DNA of 6,452 nt from Lachnoclostridium phytofermentans (GCA_003526525.1 DPVV01000355.1:1-6452), one strand, 5' to 3'. Positions 1-6,203 are shown, counted from the first letter of the stretch. Notes: generated by a model from the sequence alone, not told the origin. Made by a program: numbers and translations.

Positions 1-282
1 ATTTGCTATAAATGACTCAAACTTCTTATATTTACGATTAGCACGAATACCTTTTTTCTTCAAATTAAGCCATAAACCTGAGCGAATTTTACGAAATCTT
101 TTTGCATCCTTTAACCCTTTATACAAATTTAGCGGCTTATATAGAGTATCGATACAGTCCAATCGAAGATTTATAATATCAACTTCATAACCTAACTTTT
201 TAACATATTCTTGTAGCCCCCAAGCTTGCAGCATACAACCATAATTGTGTGCTGAGGAGATGGTTACAATTCCAACTTTCAT
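1..282 (-). CDS. Polysaccharide pyruvyl transferase family protein, N-terminal part (cut by window edge)
   Basis: The frame is open for 94 codons from an ATG at 280-282 to the window edge, so only the N-terminus is present. It begins MKVGIVTISSAHNYGCMLQA and continues WGLQEYVKKLGYEVDIINLR. The pattern of a short beta strand, an N-Y-G turn, an LQA helix and then 'LGYEVDIIN' is the usual opening of the polysaccharide pyruvyl transferase family (PF04230). Known members transfer pyruvate from phosphoenolpyruvate to sugars of exopolysaccharide or wall polymers, though many homologues in clostridial polysaccharide clusters are uncharacterised. The segment after residue 40 is rich in Lys and Arg. 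A GGAGGT sequence at 295-300 lies 12 bases before the ATG, a rather long spacing but a clear match. The gene follows the bifunctional transferase on the same strand after 102 bases, so both may serve one surface-polymer pathway. The acceptor cannot be told from this fragment. Confidence 0.78.
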   Translation of the reverse strand, partial: MKVGIVTISSAHNYGCMLQAWGLQEYVKKLGYEVDIINLRLDCIDTLYKPLNLYKGLKDAKRFRKIRSGLWLNLKKKGIRANRKYKKFESFIAN

Positions 283-320
283 CTTTCTTTTTTTACCTCC
301 GTTGTTTACTACCCACATGT

Positions 321-397
321 TCATACAAAATATTTATACAATTTTATAGTAGGCTGTATCCAGCACTATAAAATTGTATGATATCTATTTTGTATGA
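321..397. repeat. Long nested palindrome between two surface-polymer genes
   Basis: Three nested inverted arms pair here. The outer arms 321-331 and 387-397 match perfectly over 11 bp. The middle arms 336-350 and 365-379 match perfectly over 15 bp. The inner arms 353-356 and 361-364 add 4 bp around a TATC loop (GATA on the minus strand). The only interruptions are a 4/7-base internal loop and a 2-base bulge. The outer arm runs into the last codons and the TAG stop (385-387) of the upstream transferase gene. In the minus-strand transcript it would form a stem of about 30 bp between that gene and the pyruvyl transferase gene. No run of U follows, so it is not a textbook intrinsic terminator; it could limit read-through, protect a 3' end, or be a small palindromic insertion. 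Confidence 0.75.
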
Positions 398-2805
398 TTA
401 ACTCCGATTAAATCTTCAAACTGTTTTACTATAGATTGATTATATTTCGTAAAAGAGATGTTAAGTGGTTTTACTTTGCCTTCCATAAACTCTTCCATAC
501 CTTTTCTTAATCCCTTCTCACTGTTTTCTACCAGATAACCTTGATGCTCTCTTAAAAAATCACCGGAACCCGGAATATCTGTTGCAACAATAGGAACTCC
601 TAACGTATCTGCTTCTAGTAATACTAACCCGAGTGGTTCACGATCAGATGGTAAAAGAAATAGATCGCATTGTTTTAGTATGGCAAATGGATTTGAAGTT
701 GATTTTACAATATAAATATCGTTCGCACATTCTAATTTCCTTGAAAAATCTACCGTATTTTTAAATAGGGTACCATAACCACCAATGATGATAAGCTTCG
801 TGTTTGGTTGTTTCTTATGAAACTCATTAAATGCTGACATCAATTTCATATGTCCTTTTTCTGGTGAGAATCGTCCAATCGTTATAAATTTCGTAGAGTC
901 ACCTTCTAGCATCCTAGTAAAGTCTTCATAAGGAACGGAAAGCTCAGTCTCCTCCTCCATAACAAACGGAAGTTTTGCCTTATCTAAGATTCCATCGACA
1001 TTATGAGCATTTTGTAAAACTTCTACCTTGTCCATAAAATTACCGACTTTTTTAATGGAGTCTTTCGTTGCTTCACTAACCGCAACAATCTTATCATAAG
1101 TTTCAAACGCATGCTTAAGAATATTAAAGTGAAAATTCTTCTTTTCTTTATATTCCTCATACATATCATTATGGACAAAGATAACCTTCCTAGCCTCTGA
1201 TTGCTGTAAATACAAGGTGATATCTGGAGCATAACCGGTGAAATGCACAATTTCATCGATTCGAACATTGTGAAAACGCTTATCAAAGTCTCTTTGATAG
1301 AGTCGATTCAAGCGCTTTTGCAAAAATTTTGAGTCTTTATTAAATCGATAATATAACTTATGGTAAACTGCTTCCATCCATTTCCATTCTATGGTACTTC
1401 CGCAAAGTGGCATTAATCCTGTATTCGGTGGTAGAACCGATAAACGCATAGGAGTCTTTGTAAATTGATTTTGCTTAAAGAAGAAATAGTAATTTGCTTT
1501 CTCTTTATCTACTAAACTCATAAGATTTAATAAAGAGGTCGTGATGCCGTTCATCGCTAAGTTCGAACAATAGACAAGAATATTTGGCTTTCCATTCCCT
1601 TTCGCTTTTTCTTCTTTACATACTTTTTGTCCAAGAAAAACATGCTTTGCAATCTTATTTGCTGCATCGATATTATCATAAGTACAGAATTTTTCTAAAA
1701 ATTCCTTATCGTCATATGTTTTTGGTAAATTAAATTCTTCGCATAGCTCTGTTACATTCTCTGCTTGCGGAAATGGAAGTGAATCGAGAGGAATGTAGAG
1801 ACCTCTTTCATCCAGATAATCTTTCCGATCATACGTAAATAAAACAATTTTCTTTCTCGTATTTGCGAAATCAAAAAATACACTAGAATAATCGGTTACC
1901 AAAATATCCGCTGAATTTAAGAAATCATACGTTTCATAACCCTCTGGAAAGGGCTTGATGTGTTTATACTCACTAAAATCAAAGCGTCCTTGTAAAAATA
2001 CATGGAATTTTACATAGAACACCTGATTGTCATTCAGTAGTTTATCAAGTATTGCAAAGTTACAAGCACAAGCTTCTACCTGCTCCGTATTAGCGCTTTC
2101 TGTTAAAGTACCACGCCAAGTTGGCATACAGACAATCACTTGTTTGTCTGTTAACTCTAATTCTTTACGAATTATTTCTGTCCGCTCTTTTTGATAAAAG
2201 ATTGCATTTCTAGGATATCCTTCGCATAGAATTTTACCCTGGTACGTATTTTCTAGATAATACGCATGAATCATCTTTTCTTTCATGTAGTCGTTTGGAT
2301 ATAATAAATAATCTGCAATCTGAAAATTCTTCTGAATATTCCCCATTGCAAATGCTCGATTTTCGACTTCATACCCCATATGTTTCAGAGGTGTTCCATG
2401 CCAAGTGTTTAAATAAACCTGTTCCGGTCTTTTATAAAACCAAGTTGGAAAACTAGTATCATTCACTATATACTTTGCGGTAGCTAACATCTCTAAATAT
2501 TTTTTCGAATTCATTTCAAGAAGTATGACATTATTTATCTGATACTTCCAAAGCAACTTTTTAACTCTATCTTTATTAGATAAGTTAACGTTAAGGTAGC
2601 ATTGAAACTTGGAATATTCTTTCTTCGTTAATTCCTTCAACAAGTAAAAAATATTACCAGCTAAATCAGCTCCTGCCTTCGATTCAAACAAAATAGCTGT
2701 TTCCTTTATTGGTTTCTTTCGTTTATTCAAATAATACGAATTACGATTGCAAACTTTTCCAGTAGATTTTATCTTGGAAATTTTGCCTTCAATGTTAAAA
2801 TTCAT
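385..2805 (-). CDS. Bifunctional CDP-glycerol glycerophosphotransferase (TagB/TagF-like) and GT4-type glycosyltransferase
   Basis: Two catalytic domains are fused. Numbering from the Met at 2805 (806 residues), roughly residues 40-385 match the CDP-glycerol:glycerophosphate glycerophosphotransferase family (PF04464). They show WHGTPLK (His136), PTWRG (228-232), a KFH histidine (His268) and SADILVTDYSS (298-308); two histidines in such positions are catalytic in TagF. From about residue 408 (NILVYCSN) a second, GT-B type glycosyltransferase follows, with GRFSPEKG (Arg645, Lys650) and an E-x7-E motif in REPLGLVLLE (Glu723, Glu731), typical of GT4 retaining enzymes. No signal peptide or membrane span is evident, so it probably acts on the cytoplasmic face of the membrane on a lipid-linked teichoic-acid-like or capsular polymer. 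Start choice: an in-frame ATG at 2850 adds 15 residues but has no ribosome site and lies upstream of the predicted transcription start; the ATG at 2805 has GCGGGGAA before it. The polymer and sugar donor are unknown. Confidence 0.85.
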   Translation of the reverse strand: MNFNIEGKISKIKSTGKVCNRNSYYLNKRKKPIKETAILFESKAGADLAGNIFYLLKELTKKEYSKFQCYLNVNLSNKDRVKKLLWKYQINNVILLEMNSKKYLEMLATAKYIVNDTSFPTWFYKRPEQVYLNTWHGTPLKHMGYEVENRAFAMGNIQKNFQIADYLLYPNDYMKEKMIHAYYLENTYQGKILCEGYPRNAIFYQKERTEIIRKELELTDKQVIVCMPTWRGTLTESANTEQVEACACNFAILDKLLNDNQVFYVKFHVFLQGRFDFSEYKHIKPFPEGYETYDFLNSADILVTDYSSVFFDFANTRKKIVLFTYDRKDYLDERGLYIPLDSLPFPQAENVTELCEEFNLPKTYDDKEFLEKFCTYDNIDAANKIAKHVFLGQKVCKEEKAKGNGKPNILVYCSNLAMNGITTSLLNLMSLVDKEKANYYFFFKQNQFTKTPMRLSVLPPNTGLMPLCGSTIEWKWMEAVYHKLYYRFNKDSKFLQKRLNRLYQRDFDKRFHNVRIDEIVHFTGYAPDITLYLQQSEARKVIFVHNDMYEEYKEKKNFHFNILKHAFETYDKIVAVSEATKDSIKKVGNFMDKVEVLQNAHNVDGILDKAKLPFVMEEETELSVPYEDFTRMLEGDSTKFITIGRFSPEKGHMKLMSAFNEFHKKQPNTKLIIIGGYGTLFKNTVDFSRKLECANDIYIVKSTSNPFAILKQCDLFLLPSDREPLGLVLLEADTLGVPIVATDIPGSGDFLREHQGYLVENSEKGLRKGMEEFMEGKVKPLNISFTKYNQSIVKQFEDLIGVNHTK

Positions 2806-2820
2806 CGATTTATTCCCCGC
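2806..2820 (-). promoter_or_regulatory. Ribosome binding site deciding the start of the bifunctional transferase
   Basis: On the minus strand GCGGGGAA is followed by TAAATCG and the ATG at 2805. The nearby dapF homologue uses a similar AAAGGGG sequence 7 bases before its ATG. No comparable sequence precedes the upstream ATG at 2850, whose 5' flank is TTATTATATAATGA. This favours translation from 2805. Confidence 0.5.
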
Positions 2821-2852
2821 TATCCTTTGGTTACTTAGTTTTTTTCTCATTC

Positions 2853-2881
2853 ATTATATAATAAATTGCTACTTATTACAA
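2853..2881 (-). promoter_or_regulatory. Sigma-A type promoter for the bifunctional transferase
   Basis: On the minus strand TTGTAA (2881-2876) and a perfect TATAAT (2858-2853) are separated by exactly 17 bases. The -35 box matches consensus at four of six positions. Transcription should begin near 2845-2847, giving a leader of about 40 bases before the ATG at 2805. The promoter suggests that the transferase starts a transcription unit separate from the dapF homologue upstream. Confidence 0.6.
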
Positions 2882-3005
2882 TTTAATTCGTTAATAAACG
2901 ATATTGTTCTACAGCTGTAGTGAAATAATCATATTCCAAGCTATATAATTTCATTAAATTCCAAAGAGAGATTTTATCCCATAAACATGGCAATTTAATT
3001 ATACA

Positions 3006-3070
3006 AAATAAAGAAACCTTATTTGTAACATTACCGTGCTCAATAGTCATACAAATTAGGTTTCCTATTT
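3006..3070 (-). terminator. Possible second terminator-like hairpin downstream of dapF homologue
   Basis: Arms 3013-3026 and 3051-3064 pair with one mismatch (GAAACCTTATTTGT against ACAAATTAGGTTTC), and flanking A/T bases at 3006-3011 and 3066-3070 extend the pairing imperfectly. The loop is about 24 bases. On the minus strand the distal arm ends in TTTCTTTATTTTG, a U-rich tail as expected of an intrinsic terminator. It could stop read-through from the dapF homologue before the next promoter. The long loop and imperfect outer stem make this uncertain. Confidence 0.4.
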
Positions 3071-3108
3071 TATTATCTAACAAAGGGAAGTTGGCTAGGC
3101 GTACATTT

Positions 3109-3159
3109 TATACATAACAAGGAAAAGTCCGCTTCACGAACTTTTCCTTGCCATGTATA
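3109..3159 (-). terminator. Hairpin terminator of the dapF homologue
   Basis: Arms CAAGGAAAAGT (3118-3128) and ACTTTTCCTTG (3140-3150) pair perfectly over 11 bp around an 11-base loop. After a 2/2-base internal loop, arms 3109-3115 and 3153-3159 add 7 bp more. It begins 15 bases past the stop codon of the dapF homologue on the minus strand. The U content lies inside the distal arm and is followed by TTATGT, so the tail is weaker than in a textbook terminator. Confidence 0.6.
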
Positions 3160-3174
3160 TATTCTATAATTTTT

Positions 3175-4023
3175 CTATAATTCTTCTATAAAAACATCTG
3201 CAGTAATAATCTTTCCGATACGTTTTACATGACTTGTCATATAAGTAATACCATCTTCTTCGATTTCTACCTCTACAGTTCCACCAGGCATATGAACTTT
3301 CACTTTACGGTCTGTTAACCCTAATTTATAGGCAACGTTAGCAGCTGCGCAACTGCTACTACCAGATGATAAGGTATATCCAGCTCCGCGCTCATAGATT
3401 TCAATCACGATTTCTTCCCGATTCAATACTTGCATAAATTGCACATTGATTTTATTCGGAAAGTGCTCATCAGACTCAATAAGTTTACCTAAGCTCTTAA
3501 CTTCCTTCTTCACTAATTCATCTCTTAAAATGACACAATGTGGATTTCCAATGGTTAAGCAGGTAGTAATTACCTTCTGTCCTTGAAATTCCATTGCTTC
3601 TTCAATCACTTCTCTAGGTTCACCTGTTACAGGAATCTCATCACTCATATAAGAAACTTTACCCATTGCAACATTTAGGGTGCCATTTTTATCATTGCTG
3701 TAATGAATTTCTATTGGTCCTCCTAAGGTATTGATAGTAATAACATCCCCTGTTACATACTTATGGTCTTTTAAAAACTGTGCAAATATACTGATTCCAT
3801 TCCCACTCTTCTCTGCTTCACTTCCATCTGGATTAAAGATGCGCACATAAATTCCATCTTCCTTTTCGTAAGGTCCCATCAAAATACCGTCAGAACCTAC
3901 TCCAAAGTGACGGTCACATATTTCACGAATTTGTGAACTTTTCAGTTCATATTCAAATTTTTTGGTATCAAATACTAAATAATCGTTTCCATTTCCGTGA
4001 TATTTCTCAAAGATAAATTCCAT
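3175..4023 (-). CDS. dapF: Diaminopimelate epimerase family protein with both catalytic cysteines replaced by serine
   Basis: At 282 residues this has the normal length and two-lobe layout of DapF, which converts LL- to meso-diaminopimelate for lysine and peptidoglycan. Family motifs are present in order: HGNGND (9-14), CDRHFGVGSDG (36-46), NPDGSEAE (64-71), GNPHC (159-163), FPNKIN (188-193) and ERGAG (211-215). The catalytic pair is not. Where DapF has Cys in 'CGNG', this protein has Ser73 (EKSGNGIS), and where it has Cys in 'ACGSGAC', this protein has Ser220 (LSSGSSSC). Codons AGT and TCT were read directly. The usual GAGET is GAGYT, and a glycine of the second loop is serine. Only Cys225, the non-catalytic cysteine five residues after the second site, is kept. 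The frame is intact and preceded by AAAGGGG 7 bases before the ATG, so it does not look like a pseudogene. It may be a divergent racemase/epimerase, a binding protein, or an inactive paralogue; a standard DapF may exist elsewhere. The symbol marks family, not proven activity. Confidence 0.85.
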   Translation of the reverse strand: MEFIFEKYHGNGNDYLVFDTKKFEYELKSSQIREICDRHFGVGSDGILMGPYEKEDGIYVRIFNPDGSEAEKSGNGISIFAQFLKDHKYVTGDVITINTLGGPIEIHYSNDKNGTLNVAMGKVSYMSDEIPVTGEPREVIEEAMEFQGQKVITTCLTIGNPHCVILRDELVKKEVKSLGKLIESDEHFPNKINVQFMQVLNREEIVIEIYERGAGYTLSSGSSSCAAANVAYKLGLTDRKVKVHMPGGTVEVEIEEDGITYMTSHVKRIGKIITADVFIEEL

Positions 4024-4083
4024 AGTTTAACCCCTTTCAGTTATGTAACATACAAAAATACATTCTTTTTCTATTTTTCTATC

Positions 4084-4089
4084 ATTATA
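4084..4089 (-). promoter_or_regulatory. Candidate -10 element for the dapF homologue
   Basis: A perfect TATAAT lies on the minus strand about 60 bases upstream of the dapF-homologue ATG and would give a leader of about 54 bases. No good -35 hexamer lies at 16-18 bases upstream (the 17-base position reads AGAAAT), so this is only a candidate in a very AT-rich region. Confidence 0.3.
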
Positions 4090-4201
4090 TTTAATGCTTA
4101 AACTTGATTTCTTAATTACTATTTTTATCATTGTATCTTTCTATATTGAGCATTATAACAAGTTTTTCTTCCTAATTAGTATTGCAAGCTATACTATAAG
4201 T

Positions 4202-4394
4202 TTCTTTTTCTACTCAATATTGCGTGCATTGCAACATGCTTTACTACTTTGCTTTGCAAGCATTTCTGATAAGCTTACCTTCCACTTTGTTTTGTAAGCA
4301 TTATCTCACTACTTATATAATACACAACATATTTTAACTATAACATATCCATTTCTGCTCGACATATTGCATTTTCTGCTCTTTTATATATCAT
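4202..4394. repeat. AT-rich dispersed repeat, copy 1 (left of riboswitch-symporter unit)
   Basis: This segment is related to 6299-6452 in the same orientation. Aligned by eye without gaps, 4321-4390 and 6381-6450 agree at 61 of 70 positions. A further exact 15-base match, TCTACTCAATATTGC, occurs at 4209-4223 and 6306-6320. Copy 1 is longer in the middle, with extra units that resemble each other (ACTTTGCTTTGCAAGCATT and ACTTTGTTTTGTAAGCATT). It also has small inverted repeats: GCTTTGCAAGC at 4251-4261, and GATAAGCTTAC at 4268-4278 against GTAAGCATTATC at 4294-4305. It encodes no recognisable protein. Confidence 0.7.
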
Positions 4395-4485
4395 AGAATT
4401 AGATTTACAGGCTTCTTAAGTTATAGAACTTTTACTGTCAAGTATTAGTCATGAATTATTGTAATTATTTTACTTAAAAAATCAT

Positions 4486-4514
4486 TTGCAAAATTATGAA
4501 AAGTATATTAACAT
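4486..4514 (+). promoter_or_regulatory. Candidate promoter for the riboswitch-symporter transcript
   Basis: TTGCAA (4486-4491) and TAACAT (4509-4514) are 17 bases apart, and transcription would begin about 15-20 bases before the first aptamer. Each box matches consensus at only four of six positions, and other AT-rich hexamers nearby (TATTAA at 4521-4526) could serve instead. Confidence 0.3.
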
Positions 4515-4535
4515 ACTAACTATTAATAAAATTCA

Positions 4536-4710
4536 GATGAAGATAGTGGGAGAGCGATGTTTCTACATCCACCGAAGAAGTAAATCTTTCAGGTACCTAA
4601 TCAGTCGATTTGATTAGAGATGACCGCTATTGGATGAAGCCTTGGAGAGACTCGATAAGAGCACCGAAGGAGCAAGCCGAAAGGTCAAACTCTCAGGTAA
4701 AAGGACAGGG
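4536..4710 (+). ncRNA. Tandem (two-aptamer) glycine riboswitch
   Basis: Two glycine aptamers lie head to tail in the leader of the symporter gene. Aptamer 1: P1 pairs ATAGTGG (4543-4549) with CCGCTAT (4624-4630), with one G-U pair. Inside it are GGAGAG, a GATGT/ACATC hairpin (4556-4560 with 4565-4569), CACCGAAGAAG, CTTTCAGGT and a CTAATCA/TGATTAG hairpin (4597-4603 with 4611-4617). Aptamer 2: CCTT (4640-4643) pairs with AGGG (4707-4710), enclosing GGAGAGAC, GCACCGAAGGAGCAA, ACTCTCAGG and AAAAGGACAG, all hallmarks of this class (RF00504). The linker between the two P1 stems is nine bases. Ligand binding in this class controls glycine use or transport genes, which fits the symporter downstream. 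Whether glycine turns the gene on or off cannot be read with certainty, because no clear terminator lies between the aptamers and the start codon. Confidence 0.93.
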
Positions 4711-4853
4711 ATGGGTAACATATTTTACAAATATCAGTTTATATATTAATCTGACTTATATCTTATCTTTTCCCATTTATATCTCCAAAAATTTACTTAA
4801 AGGGGAGGCGCTTTACATTGCCTTTCAATGATGCATAAAAATGGAGGATTAAA
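4711..4853 (+). promoter_or_regulatory. Leader between aptamer 2 and symporter start (likely expression platform)
   Basis: No stem followed by a U-run is visible here, which points to control of translation rather than of termination. The symporter's ribosome site GGAGG (4843-4847) lies 6 bases before its ATG. A TCTCC at 4782-4786 could pair with it, or alternatively with a second GGAGG-like sequence, GGGGAGG at 4802-4808. That second site also forms a local hairpin with GCCTTTC (4803-4809 with 4820-4826, two G-U pairs) and sits 9 bases before a TTG that opens a six-codon frame ending at 4838. These pairings are short and are only proposals. Confidence 0.35.
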
Positions 4854-6200
4854 ATGGATCAATTCACTAAAGTTCTAAATCAAATTGACTCTTTCGTATG
4901 GGGGGCACCACTTTTAATATTATTAGTTGGAACCGGAGTCTATCTTACCGTACGTCTTGGATTACTTCAAGTATTCAAATTACCACTGGCATTAATATAT
5001 CTATTTTCAAAAGAAGAGGGAGAGGCTAAGGCAGAAGGTGATGTAAGCAGTTTTGCAGCATTATGTACTGCTTTAGCTGCAACCATTGGTACTGGCAATA
5101 TTGTGGGTGTTGCAACTGCAATTAAAGTCGGAGGTCCTGGTGCGCTATTCTGGATGTGGATAGCAGCTTTTTTTGGTATGGCAACCAAATATGCAGAAGG
5201 ATTATTAGCTGTTAAATATCGTGTCGTAGATGGCAATGGGCAGATGTCTGGTGGGCCTATGTATTATATAGAAAAAGGATTAGGACTTAAATGGTTAGCT
5301 AAATTATTTGCTTTCTTTGGTATTGGGGTAGCTTTCTTTGGAATTGGAACGTTTGCTCAAATTAATTCCATAACCCAAGCAACGAAAGTAGCCTTTCATG
5401 TACCGATCGTAGTATCTGCAACAATAGTAACAATTCTTGTTGCATTGGTTACCTTAAATGGTATAAAGAGGATATCAAAAGTAGCTGAAATCATTGTACC
5501 TTTTATGGCTATTTTTTATATTTTAAGCTCTATTGTTATCTTACTATTAAATGCAAAATTACTTCCTGGTGCGATTGAACTAGTTATTAAGAGTGCATTT
5601 ACACCAGTTGCGGCTGCGGGTGGATTCTTAGGGTCTACAGTGAAACAAGCCTTACAAAATGGTGTTGCTAGAGGTGTTTTCTCGAATGAATCAGGTCTTG
5701 GAAGTGCCCCTATTGCAGCGGCGGCAGCAAAAACCAAATCCTGTGTTCGTCAAGGGTTAATCTCAATGACTGGTACTTTTATTGATACGATTGTCGTATG
5801 TACAATGACTGGTTTGGTTTTGATAGTAACACAATCTTGGCAATTAGATCTAGAAGGAGCAGCTATTACAAATTATGCGTTTGCAGCTGGATTACCTACA
5901 GCTAATTTAGGCAAATTTATCGTGACAATTGGTTTAATTTTCTTTGCTTTTACAACGATTATTGGTTGGAACTATTATGGAGAACGTTGTACGGAATATC
6001 TATTTGGAATAAAAGCAATCAAAATTTATCGATATATATTTATTGCATTAGTAGCAATCGGAGCTTATATAAAACTTGATTTAGTATGGATAATTGCAGA
6101 TATTGTGAACGCTCTAATGGCAATTCCTAATCTAATTGGTTTGTTAGGATTAAGGAAAGTGGTACTCTCAGAAACTAGGGCTTATTTTAAAAATATATAA
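4854..6200 (+). CDS. Alanine/glycine:cation symporter (AGCS family), likely glycine-responsive
   Basis: This 448-residue membrane protein matches the AGCS family (TC 2.A.25; PF01235), which couples Na+ or H+ to uptake of alanine or glycine across the cytoplasmic membrane. The strongest signature is residues 78-101, with IGTGNIVGVATAI, KVGGPGALFW and MW, the conserved family block. Others are GMATKYAEGLLAVKYR (108-123), GQMSGGPMYYIEKGLG (129-144), GVFSNESGLGSAPIAAAAA (274-292) and a C-terminal GWNYYGERCTEYLFG (371-385). About ten or eleven hydrophobic segments are spread over the chain, with a typical N-terminal segment WGAPLLILLVGTGVYLTVR. Length is normal for the family. The start is fixed by GGAGG six bases upstream. 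A glycine riboswitch in the leader indicates that glycine is the regulatory cue and probably a main substrate, although alanine transport is equally possible from sequence. A terminator closes the gene, so it is a single-gene unit. Confidence 0.93.
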   Translation: MDQFTKVLNQIDSFVWGAPLLILLVGTGVYLTVRLGLLQVFKLPLALIYLFSKEEGEAKAEGDVSSFAALCTALAATIGTGNIVGVATAIKVGGPGALFWMWIAAFFGMATKYAEGLLAVKYRVVDGNGQMSGGPMYYIEKGLGLKWLAKLFAFFGIGVAFFGIGTFAQINSITQATKVAFHVPIVVSATIVTILVALVTLNGIKRISKVAEIIVPFMAIFYILSSIVILLLNAKLLPGAIELVIKSAFTPVAAAGGFLGSTVKQALQNGVARGVFSNESGLGSAPIAAAAAKTKSCVRQGLISMTGTFIDTIVVCTMTGLVLIVTQSWQLDLEGAAITNYAFAAGLPTANLGKFIVTIGLIFFAFTTIIGWNYYGERCTEYLFGIKAIKIYRYIFIALVAIGAYIKLDLVWIIADIVNALMAIPNLIGLLGLRKVVLSETRAYFKNI

Positions 6201-6203
6201 GAG

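Larger units (their letters stand above)
2882..3174. other. Intergenic region with two hairpins and no convincing gene
   Basis: These 293 bases separate the dapF homologue from the promoter of the bifunctional transferase, which itself sits at 2853-2881. The stretch holds a terminator-like hairpin just after the dapF homologue, a second longer inverted repeat at 3006-3070 and a perfect 12-bp dyad, CTACAGCTGTAG, at 2909-2920. A minus-strand reading frame of 66 codons (2883-3083) crosses it, but it would start at TTG without a ribosome site, spans the second inverted repeat, and has no recognised motif. It could be the eroded tail of an old gene, but nothing in it identifies one. Confidence 0.5.
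4024..4535. other. Divergent intergenic region, non-coding, with AT-rich repeat
   Basis: These 512 bases separate the minus-strand dapF homologue from the plus-strand glycine riboswitch. They hold the candidate dapF -10 element, the first copy of an AT-rich repeat (about 4202-4394) and a weak candidate promoter for the riboswitch transcript. A 67-codon plus-strand frame (4094-4297) is mostly Phe/Ile/Ser encoded by T-rich sequence, has no ribosome site and overlaps the repeat, so I do not call it a gene. Confidence 0.6.

Noticed and set aside
1023..1286. 87-codon minus-strand frame inside the bifunctional transferase gene
   Set aside because: It is an alternate frame of a well-supported coding region with no motif of its own.
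3175..4023. Pseudogene call for the dapF homologue because the catalytic cysteines are missing
   Set aside because: The frame is full length without stops or shifts, other conserved motifs are intact, and it keeps a ribosome site and terminator, so loss of the two cysteines looks like divergence rather than decay.
4094..4297. 67-codon plus-strand frame in the divergent intergenic region
   Set aside because: It is dominated by Phe, Ile and Ser from T-rich DNA, has no ribosome site and overlaps the dispersed repeat, whose other copy does not keep the frame.
4610..4831. 73-codon plus-strand frame over the riboswitch
   Set aside because: It lies mostly on aptamer sequence conserved for RNA structure; the frame is incidental.
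4967..5737. Two minus-strand frames (4967-5236 and 5516-5737) opposite the symporter gene
   Set aside because: They are antisense shadows of a clear AGCS coding region; their Ala/Pro/Ser bias comes from the complement of Gly/Ala-rich membrane segments.
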